Shown: positions 1 through 6,444 of the stretch, piece after piece
Layout: every line of letters starts with the position of its first letter
Position numbering within the stretch: the first letter of the stretch is position 1
From: a virus
IMG/VR virus record: IMGVR_UViG_3300033148_009348
Span: 1 to 37,776 of that record
Reading direction: 5' to 3' (one strand)
Length of the DNA: 37,776 nt
Position numbers and translations under genes: made by a program
The notes under the pieces: model-generated
The model's input: only the letters and a program-made list of their open reading frames with translations
Database searches by the model: none
What the model was told of the DNA's origin: nothing

Positions 1-1
1 A

Positions 2-142
2 TACCGGCTTGCGGTCAACGTGAAGGTCACCGGCGGTGACCACATCGTGGACTTCGGCAGGTATCGGTCCCGCTGCAGGATCGAGTTTGTCGGTGACGGT
101 GAACCGAGCACCTTCACCGGTGGATGGATCTACCACTCCTAA
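2..142 (+). CDS. C-terminal end of a protein of unknown function (partial)
   Basis: An open frame runs in from the left edge of the window and stops at TAA (140-142), giving the last 46 residues of a protein. The visible part is rich in beta-prone residues and glycine (VNVKVTGGDHIVDFG near its start, TGGWIYHS at the end), like the last strands of a small beta-barrel or beta-sandwich. The family cannot be named from this fragment. The stop codon lies only one base before the 5' arm of the first hammerhead ribozyme, the same layout as in the next two genes. That repeated arrangement supports this being a real gene end. Confidence 0.6.
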   Translation, partial: YRLAVNVKVTGGDHIVDFGRYRSRCRIEFVGDGEPSTFTGGWIYHS

Positions 143-143
143 A

Positions 144-207
144 GCCGAAACCAGCCGAAAGGCTGGTCTGCTGGAGATAACCTCCCAGCACTGATGATGG
201 CAGGTTA
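144..207 (+). ncRNA. Type II hammerhead ribozyme, copy 1
   Basis: All core elements of a hammerhead with open stem II are present in order. GCC (144-146) is the 5' strand of stem II, followed by GAAA (147-150). Stem III is CCAGCC-GAAA-GGCTGG (151-166), followed by the UC cleavage dinucleotide (167-168). Stem I is TGCTGG/CCAGCA (169-174 with 185-190), then CTGATGA (191-197), then GGC (199-201) to close stem II. One extra U (198) lies between CTGATGA and stem II. The stem I loop TAACCT (178-183) is complementary to AGGTTA (202-207), a possible pseudoknot. Predicted cleavage is after C168, between the upstream stop codon and the ribosome binding site of the gene at 228. Confidence 0.9.
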
Positions 208-227
208 CCATCGAGGAGGTTTTTACC

Positions 228-500
228 ATGGAATGCCCACTTTGCGGTTCCCGCGGTTCTCGTTTCCTTAAGCCCCATCCGAGCGTTTTCGGCGTTTACG
301 AATGCCGAAAATGCCGAGCATTGTTCGGCGAATGCTACCTGGGAGATAGCTATTCGCTAGTGTCTCCCATGTGGTCCCGGCAGGACGTCGAGGATACCGA
401 ATGCCGGTACTTCGATTTCATCTGTGTGGGATCCGGTGGGATCACACGCAGGCATGGTTGGTTCAATCCGGCTGACGGTCGGATCGTTCAAACCGGTTGA
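228..500 (+). CDS. Small zinc-ribbon-like protein (90 aa)
   Basis: The start is set by a strong GAGGAGG ribosome binding site about 8 bases upstream. The N-terminal third carries two Cys pairs, CPLC (residues 3-6) and CRKC (26-29), the knuckle pattern of a zinc ribbon. Further Cys residues occur at about 37, 58 and 66. The C-terminal half has no recognised motif. Small zinc-ribbon proteins in phage early or accessory regions often bind nucleic acid or protein, but no specific role is visible. The gene sits between two hammerhead ribozymes, so its mRNA would be released as a separate unit with a 5'-hydroxyl end. Zinc binding is inferred from the Cys spacing only. Confidence 0.75.
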   Translation: MECPLCGSRGSRFLKPHPSVFGVYECRKCRALFGECYLGDSYSLVSPMWSRQDVEDTECRYFDFICVGSGGITRRHGWFNPADGRIVQTG

Positions 501-504
501 GTAA

Positions 505-570
505 GCCGAAACCGGCTAGAGATAGCCGGTCTAGCCGGGATGACCTCCGGCTACTGATGATGGTAGGTCA
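505..570 (+). ncRNA. Type II hammerhead ribozyme, copy 2
   Basis: The core comprises GCC (505-507), GAAA (508-511), stem III CCGGCTA-GAGA-TAGCCGG (512-529) capped by a GNRA tetraloop, UC (530-531), stem I TAGCCGG/CCGGCTA (532-538 with 547-553), CTGATGA (554-560) and TGG (561-563). As in copy 1, there is an extra U after CTGATGA. The stem I loop TGACCT (541-546) is complementary to AGGTCA (565-570). Predicted cleavage is after C531. The element begins four bases after the TGA of the zinc-ribbon gene and ends 35 bases before the next start codon. Stems I and III have nearly the same sequence, so alternative pairing between them is possible. Confidence 0.92.
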
Positions 571-605
571 CTCTAACGTTAAAAGAAAATAAAAGGAGAA
601 ACACG

Positions 606-1013
606 ATGAACAACGAGGTAATCGAAATCCAAGTCGCTTGCACTGACAACATCACGGCTAAATGGGCCGTGATTAAACTGATGGTTAAGACGTCGGTCAT
701 CGACGTCTTAAGCAGATGCGATAACGGCGTCTACAAACCGCAGGTCAAGACCGGAGAGGAGATGTTCGCAATCCGTCCGGTAGTGGATGCGGTCGACATC
801 GAGATGATCTGCCCCACCGGGGTGGTCAAGTGGGTCGCCAAACCCGGGGAGGAGATGTTCGCATTGGTCCGCCCGATAGTGGAGGCGATCGACATCGAGC
901 TGGGTTGCCCCACCGGGCAGATCAAGTGGGTCGTCAAAACCGACGGGATCGTCTCCATCCACGCCGTCGATGACCAGGGAATGGAGACGGTATCAATCAT
1001 CAACCTGTGCTGA
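606..1013 (+). CDS. Small protein with internal tandem repeat (135 aa), function unknown
   Basis: The start is supported by AAGGAG about 7 bases upstream. Two adjacent homologous blocks fill residues ~49-111. Each contains GEEMFA, then RP-V-D/E-A-DIE, then CPTG and KWV (for example VDIEMICPTG and IDIELGCPTG). The N-terminal 45 residues (AKWAVIKLMVKT) look like a more decayed third copy. Each unit is about 31-32 residues and has one Cys in CPTG. No enzyme motif is seen. The repeated beta-rich unit suggests a small repeat or beta-barrel protein. It lies between hammerhead copies 2 and 3. I do not recognise the family. Confidence 0.75.
   Translation: MNNEVIEIQVACTDNITAKWAVIKLMVKTSVIDVLSRCDNGVYKPQVKTGEEMFAIRPVVDAVDIEMICPTGVVKWVAKPGEEMFALVRPIVEAIDIELGCPTGQIKWVVKTDGIVSIHAVDDQGMETVSIINLC
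750..938 (+). repeat. Diverged 93-bp in-frame tandem duplication
   Basis: Two copies (750-842 and 843-938) share long identical stretches, such as gaggagatgttcgca, tcgacatcgag, tgccccaccggg and tcaagtgggtcg. The second copy has one extra codon. The reading frame is kept, so the duplication is expressed as two protein repeats and has had time to diverge. Confidence 0.85.
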
Positions 1014-1015
1014 CA

Positions 1016-1084
1016 GCCGAAATGCCGGGGGACCTCCCCCGGCATCTGCCGGAGATGACCTCCCGGCACTGATGAGGCAGGTCA
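1016..1084 (+). ncRNA. Type II hammerhead ribozyme, copy 3
   Basis: This copy has GCC (1016-1018), GAAA (1019-1022), a 9-bp stem III TGCCGGGGG/CCCCCGGCA (1023-1031 with 1036-1044, loop ACCT) and UC (1045-1046). Stem I is TGCCGG/CCGGCA (1047-1052 with 1063-1068), followed by CTGATGA (1069-1075) and GGC (1076-1078). Here stem II pairs directly, without the extra U seen in copies 1 and 2. TGACCT (1056-1061) in the stem I loop is complementary to AGGTCA (1079-1084). TGAC at 1011-1014, which includes the stop codon of the upstream gene, could alternatively pair with GTCA (1081-1084). Predicted cleavage is after C1046, upstream of the gene at 1115. Confidence 0.92.
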
Positions 1085-1114
1085 AATAATTCACCATCAG
1101 AAAGGAGAAAACAG

Positions 1115-1318
1115 ATGAAGGAAACGGGGGAAACGGGCATAGACGGAAACTGCCCCACCTGGCCTGGTGCCAGTAAAGTGTACTCCAAGGCATACCGCTA
1201 TATGGAGAAACATGGAGCAGACCACGCATTAATCAAAGCCCTGGAAAAGGGTAATGAAGAGGAGGTCAAAGCAAATATGCTCAGGATAAACACCGAATCG
1301 CTCCTGAGCATGGAATGA
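1115..1318 (+). CDS. Small charged protein (67 aa), function unknown
   Basis: The start is supported by AAGGAG about 8 bases upstream. After a flexible N-terminus containing CPTWPG, the protein becomes mostly helical and charged (SKAYRYMEKHG, then ALEKGNEEEVKANM). The length and composition suit a small phage regulatory or host-interaction protein, but no family is recognised. It is the first gene after the third ribozyme and precedes the AAA+ ATPase gene by 90 bases. CPTWPG resembles the CPTG of the preceding gene, but this is too short to mean homology. Confidence 0.65.
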   Translation: MKETGETGIDGNCPTWPGASKVYSKAYRYMEKHGADHALIKALEKGNEEEVKANMLRINTESLLSME

Positions 1319-1353
1319 AAGCCAATTAATAATCGTGAATCTGTTACCTATTA

Positions 1354-1379
1354 GTGCGCCGGGGGTGCCCCCGGCGCAC
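1354..1379 (+). other. GC-rich intergenic hairpin (12-bp perfect stem)
   Basis: GTGCGCCGGGGG pairs with CCCCCGGCGCAC around a minimal loop, directly upstream of the ribosome binding site of the ATPase gene. No T-run follows it, so it is not a standard intrinsic terminator. It may stabilise a 5' end or block exonuclease. Its GCCGGGGG/CCCCCGGC core matches stem III of ribozyme copy 3, but no CTGATGA or GAAA core surrounds it. Confidence 0.7.
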
Positions 1380-1408
1380 AGGAGAAACGCACACACAGGA
1401 GGAACACG

Positions 1409-2527
1409 ATGGACACCAGACAGAAAATTAAAAAGATATACACCACCCTTAACGATCAACTGGTAGAGAGGTCCGAAGTCCTACAAGGGTCGATAATAGC
1501 GATCCTTGCTCGGAAACACCTCTTCATGATCGGGCCTCCGGGTACGGCCAAATCACTCGGAATCGAGAAGTTCTGCGAGTCAATCTCCGGCATGACATAC
1601 TTCGAGGAACTGATGACCCAGCAGACAAAGCCCGAGGACCTCTTCGGTCCGATCAAAGTCTCAGCGTATAGAGAAGATCGATATGAGCGGAACGTCGAAG
1701 GATTCCTACCGACTGCCGACATCGCCTTTCTCGACGAGATCTTTAAGGCCGGTGGACCAAATCTTAATCCGCTGCTGAGGCTGACGGATGAAACGCGCAA
1801 ATTCCGGAACGGCAAACCCCAGATGGAGCGATGTCCGCTGAACAGCCTGTTTGCCGCCAGTAATGAATTCCCCGAGAACGCAGCCGAACTCAGCGCTCTT
1901 TGGGACCGGCTGCTACTCCGATATGTGGTGGACGACATCGTCGATGATTCCAACTTCGAAGCCATGATGGCCTTGGAGGAAATCAAAATCGAGCACACCA
2001 TCACCAAGGAGGAGCTCCGGCAAGCCCAGGAGGAGGTCGACCGGGTAAAGATCACACCAGAAATCATCCATGTGCTGACCGAACTCCGCTCGAAGCTCCG
2101 GAAGGAAGGATATATATTTTCTCCCCGGAGATGGCGGGAGTCAAAGCAGGTCCTCAGGGCTCATGCCTGGTTCCACGGCCGGGACGAGGTCTCCGAGGAT
2201 GATCTTGAAATCCTGGCCGCGGTCCTCTGGGACAGGCCCGAGCAACGGCGCGAGGTACTTCGCATCTTGATGTCCACCACCAATCCCGACACTGCCACAG
2301 CCCTAGCGTTGTTCGACGACATCCAAGAGATCATTGATGACATCGAAAAGCAGCCGGACGAATCGGCCAAACTCGCTGCCAGTCAGGAGGCCGTAGTCAA
2401 ACTCCGGGATATGATCCCGCTGTTTGACAACTTCCGGCCCCACGCTAAGATTTTTGAATTAAAAAATCAGGCCATAGAGATGCAACGTGCCGTTGTCCGG
2501 AGGTATTTCGGAATTAACATTAACTGA
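1409..2527 (+). CDS. MoxR/RavA-type AAA+ ATPase
   Basis: Start ATG at 1409 follows an AGGAGG site. The 372-residue protein shows an AAA+ core with Walker A GPPGTAKS (residues 42-49), Walker B IAFLDE (105-110) and a sensor-1 region FAASNE (148-153). A C-terminal helical lid region follows (SPRRWRESKQVLRAHAW). The downstream helical tail (EDIQ/DDIEKQ-like, 290-372) fits the MoxR family. MoxR ATPases act with vWA-domain partners as chaperone-like remodelling complexes. Here the next gene, starting 10 bases after the stop, encodes exactly such a partner, as in RavA-ViaA pairs. The substrate is unknown. Family assignment is strong; any function in infection is inference. Confidence 0.9.
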   Translation: MDTRQKIKKIYTTLNDQLVERSEVLQGSIIAILARKHLFMIGPPGTAKSLGIEKFCESISGMTYFEELMTQQTKPEDLFGPIKVSAYREDRYERNVEGFLPTADIAFLDEIFKAGGPNLNPLLRLTDETRKFRNGKPQMERCPLNSLFAASNEFPENAAELSALWDRLLLRYVVDDIVDDSNFEAMMALEEIKIEHTITKEELRQAQEEVDRVKITPEIIHVLTELRSKLRKEGYIFSPRRWRESKQVLRAHAWFHGRDEVSEDDLEILAAVLWDRPEQRREVLRILMSTTNPDTATALALFDDIQEIIDDIEKQPDESAKLAASQEAVVKLRDMIPLFDNFRPHAKIFELKNQAIEMQRAVVRRYFGININ

Positions 2528-2537
2528 GGAGGCAGTC

Positions 2538-3974
2538 ATGTTCGTAACCAATGTTGACGCATTCGACCGGAGGACATTCGAGGACATCGCTCCCCGGTCC
2601 AGCAAGGTGGAGGACATCCGGTCCTCCGCCGAATATTCCGAATACGGAGACCTGCTAGAGGATCTCATGGTTGACGGCTTCGGGTCCCTGTACAAATACG
2701 CCCCCCGGGTTCTGGAAGACGTCCCACCGGAACGGATTCTCTCCAAGCGGGTCATTGAACAGTGGCAACAGTTACCGGAATGGCAGCAGTTCCGGAAGTT
2801 CACCGTAGGTGACGAGATCGTCAGTATGGGAGCCGTAGACGCCGTGTACCGGGTGTTCAAGGAGATGCCGGTCGAGGTTAAACGACGCCAACGGGAACTC
2901 CAGGACTTCTCGGATCGGCTGACCGAAATGTTGAATTCCGACGATACTGATTTTGGTAGTGACGAATTCAAGGATGCGGTAACCGACATGGTCGAAGCCG
3001 GTAATAGGGTGGATCAAGCCCTGGATGCCGACGAGGACCGGATACGAAAATTGTGCCGGGTGGCACTTCGAGAGGCCGCGGATGAGGCAGAGATCGAGGG
3101 AAAGGCAATGCTGGCACTCGGTTTTGATGACTCTACCGGGGAACTTAACGGTTCCCACAAGGACGATCGAATCAAAATAGCCAGCATGCTGCAGAACAAT
3201 CCCAAGCTTCGAGAAATCGTTAAACTCGCCGGTCGATTCTGCTATGTGGCGGATAAAAAGCAGCGGGAGAAATCCGAATACGCCCGGTCCCAGGTATCCG
3301 GTATTGAATTCGGAGACGACCTGCAGCGGGTAACCCCCTCCGATATGGCCCTCCTGTCCGACGAGGAGTTGGAGGAATTGTTCTGGCTGAAATATGTCGA
3401 ATCAGGACTCCAGCTCTACAAGATCACCGGCACCGAGACCCTAGGTAAAGGACCCGTCGTGATAATGGTCGACTGTTCCGGTAGTATGGCGGGTCAGAAG
3501 GATATATGGGCAAAAGCCATGGCCCTAGCGGGTTATTCCATAGCCCGGAAGCAAAACCGGGACTTCGCCTTTCTGTTGTACAACACCGAGGTCAGGAAAC
3601 AGATCTACCTTAAATCCGGCACCGGCAAACGGAACATGACCGGTCTGGCCGAGATTCTATCATCCGGCGTCGGCGGTGGTACCGATTTCGAAGTTCCCAT
3701 CACATACGCCATGCGGGAGGTCCTAACCAGGTCCGAATTTACCAAGGCCGACATCATCTTCATCTCGGACGGTTACTACATGATCGGTGACGACTGGTTC
3801 CGGGATTATCAAACCCGAAAGGACGGTATGGAATTCGCGTTCTGGGGAATTCAAATCGGCCCCAGGCTGAGAGGTATGGACGCGTTGGATAGACTGAGCG
3901 ACGACGTGGTTTACCTGGACGGTGACATCCTGGCCAATCAGGACCGGGCTTTTGACATGGCCTTTACCATCTAA
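2538..3974 (+). CDS. vWA-domain protein (ViaA-like MoxR partner)
   Basis: I place the start at 2538 because GAGGAGG lies immediately upstream. An in-frame ATG at 2487 falls inside the ATPase gene and has no such site. The 478-residue product has a helical N-terminal half and a C-terminal von Willebrand A domain with a complete metal-ion-dependent adhesion site. This site is DCSGS (residues 312-316), the threonine in GGGTDF (about 382) and the aspartate in FISDG (about 411). The architecture, helical region followed by C-terminal vWA, matches ViaA/CoxE-type proteins that work with MoxR ATPases. It is almost certainly co-translated with the upstream ATPase. Its role in the phage is unknown. Confidence 0.88.
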   Translation: MFVTNVDAFDRRTFEDIAPRSSKVEDIRSSAEYSEYGDLLEDLMVDGFGSLYKYAPRVLEDVPPERILSKRVIEQWQQLPEWQQFRKFTVGDEIVSMGAVDAVYRVFKEMPVEVKRRQRELQDFSDRLTEMLNSDDTDFGSDEFKDAVTDMVEAGNRVDQALDADEDRIRKLCRVALREAADEAEIEGKAMLALGFDDSTGELNGSHKDDRIKIASMLQNNPKLREIVKLAGRFCYVADKKQREKSEYARSQVSGIEFGDDLQRVTPSDMALLSDEELEELFWLKYVESGLQLYKITGTETLGKGPVVIMVDCSGSMAGQKDIWAKAMALAGYSIARKQNRDFAFLLYNTEVRKQIYLKSGTGKRNMTGLAEILSSGVGGGTDFEVPITYAMREVLTRSEFTKADIIFISDGYYMIGDDWFRDYQTRKDGMEFAFWGIQIGPRLRGMDALDRLSDDVVYLDGDILANQDRAFDMAFTI

Positions 3975-4018
3975 CCCGTCAATGAAAACAAATCTCAACC
4001 ATGGAATCCGTTAATGAA

Positions 4019-4040
4019 GCCGGGGAAGGATGTCCCCGGC
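4019..4040 (+). other. GC-rich intergenic hairpin (8-bp stem)
   Basis: GCCGGGGA pairs with TCCCCGGC around AGGATG, 45 bases after the vWA stop codon and just before the ribosome binding site of the next gene. There is no T-run, so it is probably not a terminator. It resembles the hairpins at 1354 and 5330 in position. Confidence 0.6.
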
Positions 4041-4066
4041 AAAGCCCATCATCGAGGAGAAAGACG

Positions 4067-5299
4067 ATGAAACAAAAAGAGGAAATCAAGCGAACAATCG
4101 CAGAACAGGCGAACGGCCTCCCCATACTGGGCCACCTGGTCTGGTGGACCGTCCACAAGGTGGAAATCCCCAGACTGGACCTGGAAGACCTGCTCGCGAA
4201 GACCGTCGGCATTCAATACATGCCCACCGAGCACCGGAAGGCTAAAGCTCTCAAGAGGGGCTTAGAATCGATGAGGGAAGCTGGCCTGCTGGACCTCATC
4301 CGTGATGACAAGGTCATGACGGCTTATCAGATCACCGATAAGATGATCGACGTCAAGGAGGTCAAGGCCGACTACCGCCGCAAGGCCGCGGTCCAATTCG
4401 TGAAGCGGGGAGACGGGGTCCCGATGGGTGGGGAAATCCGGGTATACGGTGATGTGGACAGGAAGGAGGTCCAAGAACGGTTGGACCACTACCTGCAGGT
4501 ATACACCGCCGATGACATCCGAATGATCCTCAAGGCATATGTCAGAGACAATGCCGGGATCAACCTGAATGAGAACGGCCTCCTCTACTTCGTCCCCGAG
4601 CCTGAGGTAGTTGACGTCATGAAGGTTTTCCTGGAAGCCGTCGGTGGTGATCTTGGGCTCTCCCCGGTTACCGACACCGAATACGTCAAGACCAACATGG
4701 TCACTCGGATTCGTGATGAACTGGAGGCCGAAATCGAATCGGCCGCCGAGGAGGTCAAGAGGATGAGCAGCAGCAAGTTCACCAGAGGACTGACCTTCAA
4801 AGCCCGGTTAAAGGAATTCGCCGCTCTCAAGAACAGATGTGAGACGTACAGCGAGCTACTGAAGTTGGATGCCGAGACCATGATTCAGAAGGTGTCCGAG
4901 CTCCAGGAATCGGTAGAGGATTCCCTAATGGGAATCCACGTGGATTACCCCCAGATGAAAGAGTTCCCCTATGGCACCCGGGTCAGATACACCGGCGACG
5001 CCCCTAAACTGCTCATCAACCTTAACGGCAGCACTACCGGAACGGTAATCGGGTATCTCAATTCCAAGACCGGGAAACAATACGTCAAAGTTCGGTTCGA
5101 TACTAAAGATATCAAGGTCATCCGGCCGATTGCACCGGGCAACCTGGAGATCACCGAACGCGCCGTGGAAACCGATCTGACGGAGATGGATGAGGATCAA
5201 TTGCTGGCCAGGTTCGAAGTCTCCCCCGGCTGGTACCAGATCCCCGGTCACACCAAAAAAGTCCGGAAGGCGGAAGCCGTTCAATTACTGAAAGCGTAA
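4067..5299 (+). CDS. Third protein of the MoxR-vWA cluster, function unknown (410 aa)
   Basis: The start at 4067 is preferred because GAGGAG lies 7 bases upstream. The longer in-frame ATG at 4001 has no binding site and would place the hairpin inside the gene. Visible regions are an N-terminal helical segment with a possible winged-helix-like stretch (residues ~1-85), a mixed alpha/beta middle, and a charged helical or coiled-coil region (~215-285). A compact beta-rich segment follows at ~300-350 (YGTRVRYTGD, TTGTVIGYLN, YVKVRFDT), like an SH3/KOW-type barrel. The C-terminus is a short helix. No catalytic motif is recognised. Its position directly after an ATPase/vWA pair suggests it is the adaptor, target or effector of that complex. 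Confidence 0.75.
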   Translation: MKQKEEIKRTIAEQANGLPILGHLVWWTVHKVEIPRLDLEDLLAKTVGIQYMPTEHRKAKALKRGLESMREAGLLDLIRDDKVMTAYQITDKMIDVKEVKADYRRKAAVQFVKRGDGVPMGGEIRVYGDVDRKEVQERLDHYLQVYTADDIRMILKAYVRDNAGINLNENGLLYFVPEPEVVDVMKVFLEAVGGDLGLSPVTDTEYVKTNMVTRIRDELEAEIESAAEEVKRMSSSKFTRGLTFKARLKEFAALKNRCETYSELLKLDAETMIQKVSELQESVEDSLMGIHVDYPQMKEFPYGTRVRYTGDAPKLLINLNGSTTGTVIGYLNSKTGKQYVKVRFDTKDIKVIRPIAPGNLEITERAVETDLTEMDEDQLLARFEVSPGWYQIPGHTKKVRKAEAVQLLKA

Positions 5300-5329
5300 A
5301 AGGGATGTGTTTCTTCCTGGTAATGCGGA

Positions 5330-5363
5330 GGAAGGTCGGTCGTCCAAGAGCGGCCGACCTTCC
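5330..5363 (+). other. Intergenic hairpin (13-bp stem)
   Basis: GGAAGGTCGGTCG pairs with CGGCCGACCTTCC (one G-U pair) around TCCAAGAG, 31 bases after the stop of the preceding gene. It is not followed by a T-run on the + strand. It could be a factor-dependent terminator, an RNA processing site or a stabilising element. The rest of the 130-base spacer holds only the ribosome binding site of the next small gene. Confidence 0.65.
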
Positions 5364-5431
5364 GAATTCGTGGGAGCACAACGAAGAATCAAGGCCGCCT
5401 TTCCCTCCCAAGAGAAATCAAGGAGATCGAA

Positions 5432-5533
5432 ATGGAAATCGTAATCGCTACGTTAATAGCAACTGCAGTGGTAATACCGATCTGGGCATCGGTAAGCAAG
5501 ATCAGAGACATTATGGAGGACATTAAACGTTAA
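5432..5533 (+). CDS. 33-residue single-pass membrane peptide
   Basis: ATG at 5432 follows AAGGAG at good spacing and the frame stops at TAA 5531-5533. The product has a hydrophobic N-terminal segment of about 20 residues (VIATLIATAVVIPIWA at 4-19) and a charged C-terminal tail (SKIRDIMEDIKR). This is typical of a short inner-membrane phage peptide with its C-terminus in the cytoplasm. It is the last gene of the + block and ends 7 bases before the terminator. Its ribosome binding site and clean hydrophobic/charged division argue against chance. Function is unknown; membrane modulation or a lysis accessory role are possible. Confidence 0.6.
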   Translation: MEIVIATLIATAVVIPIWASVSKIRDIMEDIKR

Positions 5534-5539
5534 AAGAGA

Positions 5540-5567
5540 AAGAGGGGGGCGTCATGGCCCCCCTCTT
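5540..5567. terminator. Convergent (possibly bidirectional) intrinsic terminator
   Basis: An 11-bp perfect inverted repeat, AAGAGGGGGGC / GCCCCCCTCTT with loop GTCATG, lies between the converging + and - blocks. Read on the - strand it is followed by TTTCTCTTTT, a good U-rich tail. On the + strand the tail is weaker (ACTAAAA). It separates the MoxR block from the lysis end of the late operon. Confidence 0.8.
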
Positions 5568-5568
5568 A

Positions 5569-6444
5569 CTAAAACAGCAGCTTTTTGATTAATCCCAAGT
5601 CCCAGCCGATCATGACGGTCACACCCGGTCCAAGCTTCCCGTCCCCCCCTAACACCATACCTCCACCGACCATGACGTCCGGCACTACCCGCTCCCAGAA
5701 TAGTTTCCTTTCATAGGATGAAATAAGCTCAGCCTGAATCCTGCTCTCAATCCGACCGGCCATAAACGCGTCTTCCCAACCCCGGCTGGAGCTCTTCCAC
5801 CGATCCTTCAATTTGACCATGTCCTTGAAGCTTCGATCCTTCAAAATCATCTCACGGGTTTGATTCTCAACGATCAGGTTGAGATCGGCTATCCTCCCCT
5901 GAAATAGACCGACCTGGTCACGGAGGTTGGTCGTTTCCTCCAACGAGAAGACGAAACCACGCATGGCCGGTTCATTCGCCCTATAGACGTCGTCGGTCAC
6001 AGAATAGTTAACTTCGGACCCGGCCTGCTGTGGATACAGTTGAACTACCAAGGTTTCAGCCGTCCGGGCGAGGTCGTCCGGCATCATCTCCTCAACTTTT
6101 CCCACGGCATCTGCCAAGGCGGTCTGCAACCGGTTGACGTCCGTCTGTAGCCGTCGAATCCGGTCCAAGGCCCCCCTCCTTTCGGCCCGAAGACCGGCTA
6201 TCACCTCCTCACGCGCAGCCAGATCAAGTATAAATCTCCTCTCGGCCTCCCCGGCTGCCCGCTTCTGCCGATCGGCCTCCTCTACCGCCGATCGGACCGC
6301 CTCCCGCTGCGCCTTCAATCTATCTTTCAGATCTGCTATCTGTCTGTCGGTGAAATATCTGACGGAGAAATAAGTCCCGGCCACGGCCAGGACCGCTCCC
6401 AGTATAAAGACCGACAGATAACCCCGAAATTGCTTGCTTACCAT
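5569..6444 (-). CDS. Membrane-anchored coiled-coil protein, i-spanin-like (lysis cassette)
   Basis: The 291-residue product has an N-terminal transmembrane anchor (VFILGAVLAVAGTYFSV at about 12-28). A long charged coiled coil follows (~34-115, rich in Arg, Glu, Ala), then a further helical region and a glycine-rich C-terminus (MVGGGMVLGGDGKLG). It directly follows the lytic transglycosylase gene and overlaps it by 7 bases. That position and topology suit an Rz-like inner-membrane spanin, which joins inner and outer membranes in the last step of lysis of Gram-negative hosts. It is longer than typical Rz (about 150 residues) and no o-spanin lipobox was found. The role is an inference from context. 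Confidence 0.55.
   Translation of the reverse strand: MVSKQFRGYLSVFILGAVLAVAGTYFSVRYFTDRQIADLKDRLKAQREAVRSAVEEADRQKRAAGEAERRFILDLAAREEVIAGLRAERRGALDRIRRLQTDVNRLQTALADAVGKVEEMMPDDLARTAETLVVQLYPQQAGSEVNYSVTDDVYRANEPAMRGFVFSLEETTNLRDQVGLFQGRIADLNLIVENQTREMILKDRSFKDMVKLKDRWKSSSRGWEDAFMAGRIESRIQAELISSYERKLFWERVVPDVMVGGGMVLGGDGKLGPGVTVMIGWDLGLIKKLLF

Noticed and set aside
1607-1613. CTGATGA inside the ATPase gene, considered as a fourth hammerhead
   Set aside because: No GAAA, stem III or UC cleavage site is arranged around it, and it lies in coding sequence.
1456-2067. 203-residue - strand open frame opposite the MoxR ATPase
   Set aside because: It is a shadow; the + strand frame has Walker A, Walker B and sensor motifs.
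5305-5526. 73-residue + strand open frame between the third cluster protein and the terminator
   Set aside because: It runs through the 5330 hairpin, lacks a ribosome binding site, has shadow-like composition (NGNRNRYVNSN), and overlaps the better-supported membrane peptide gene at 5432 in another frame.
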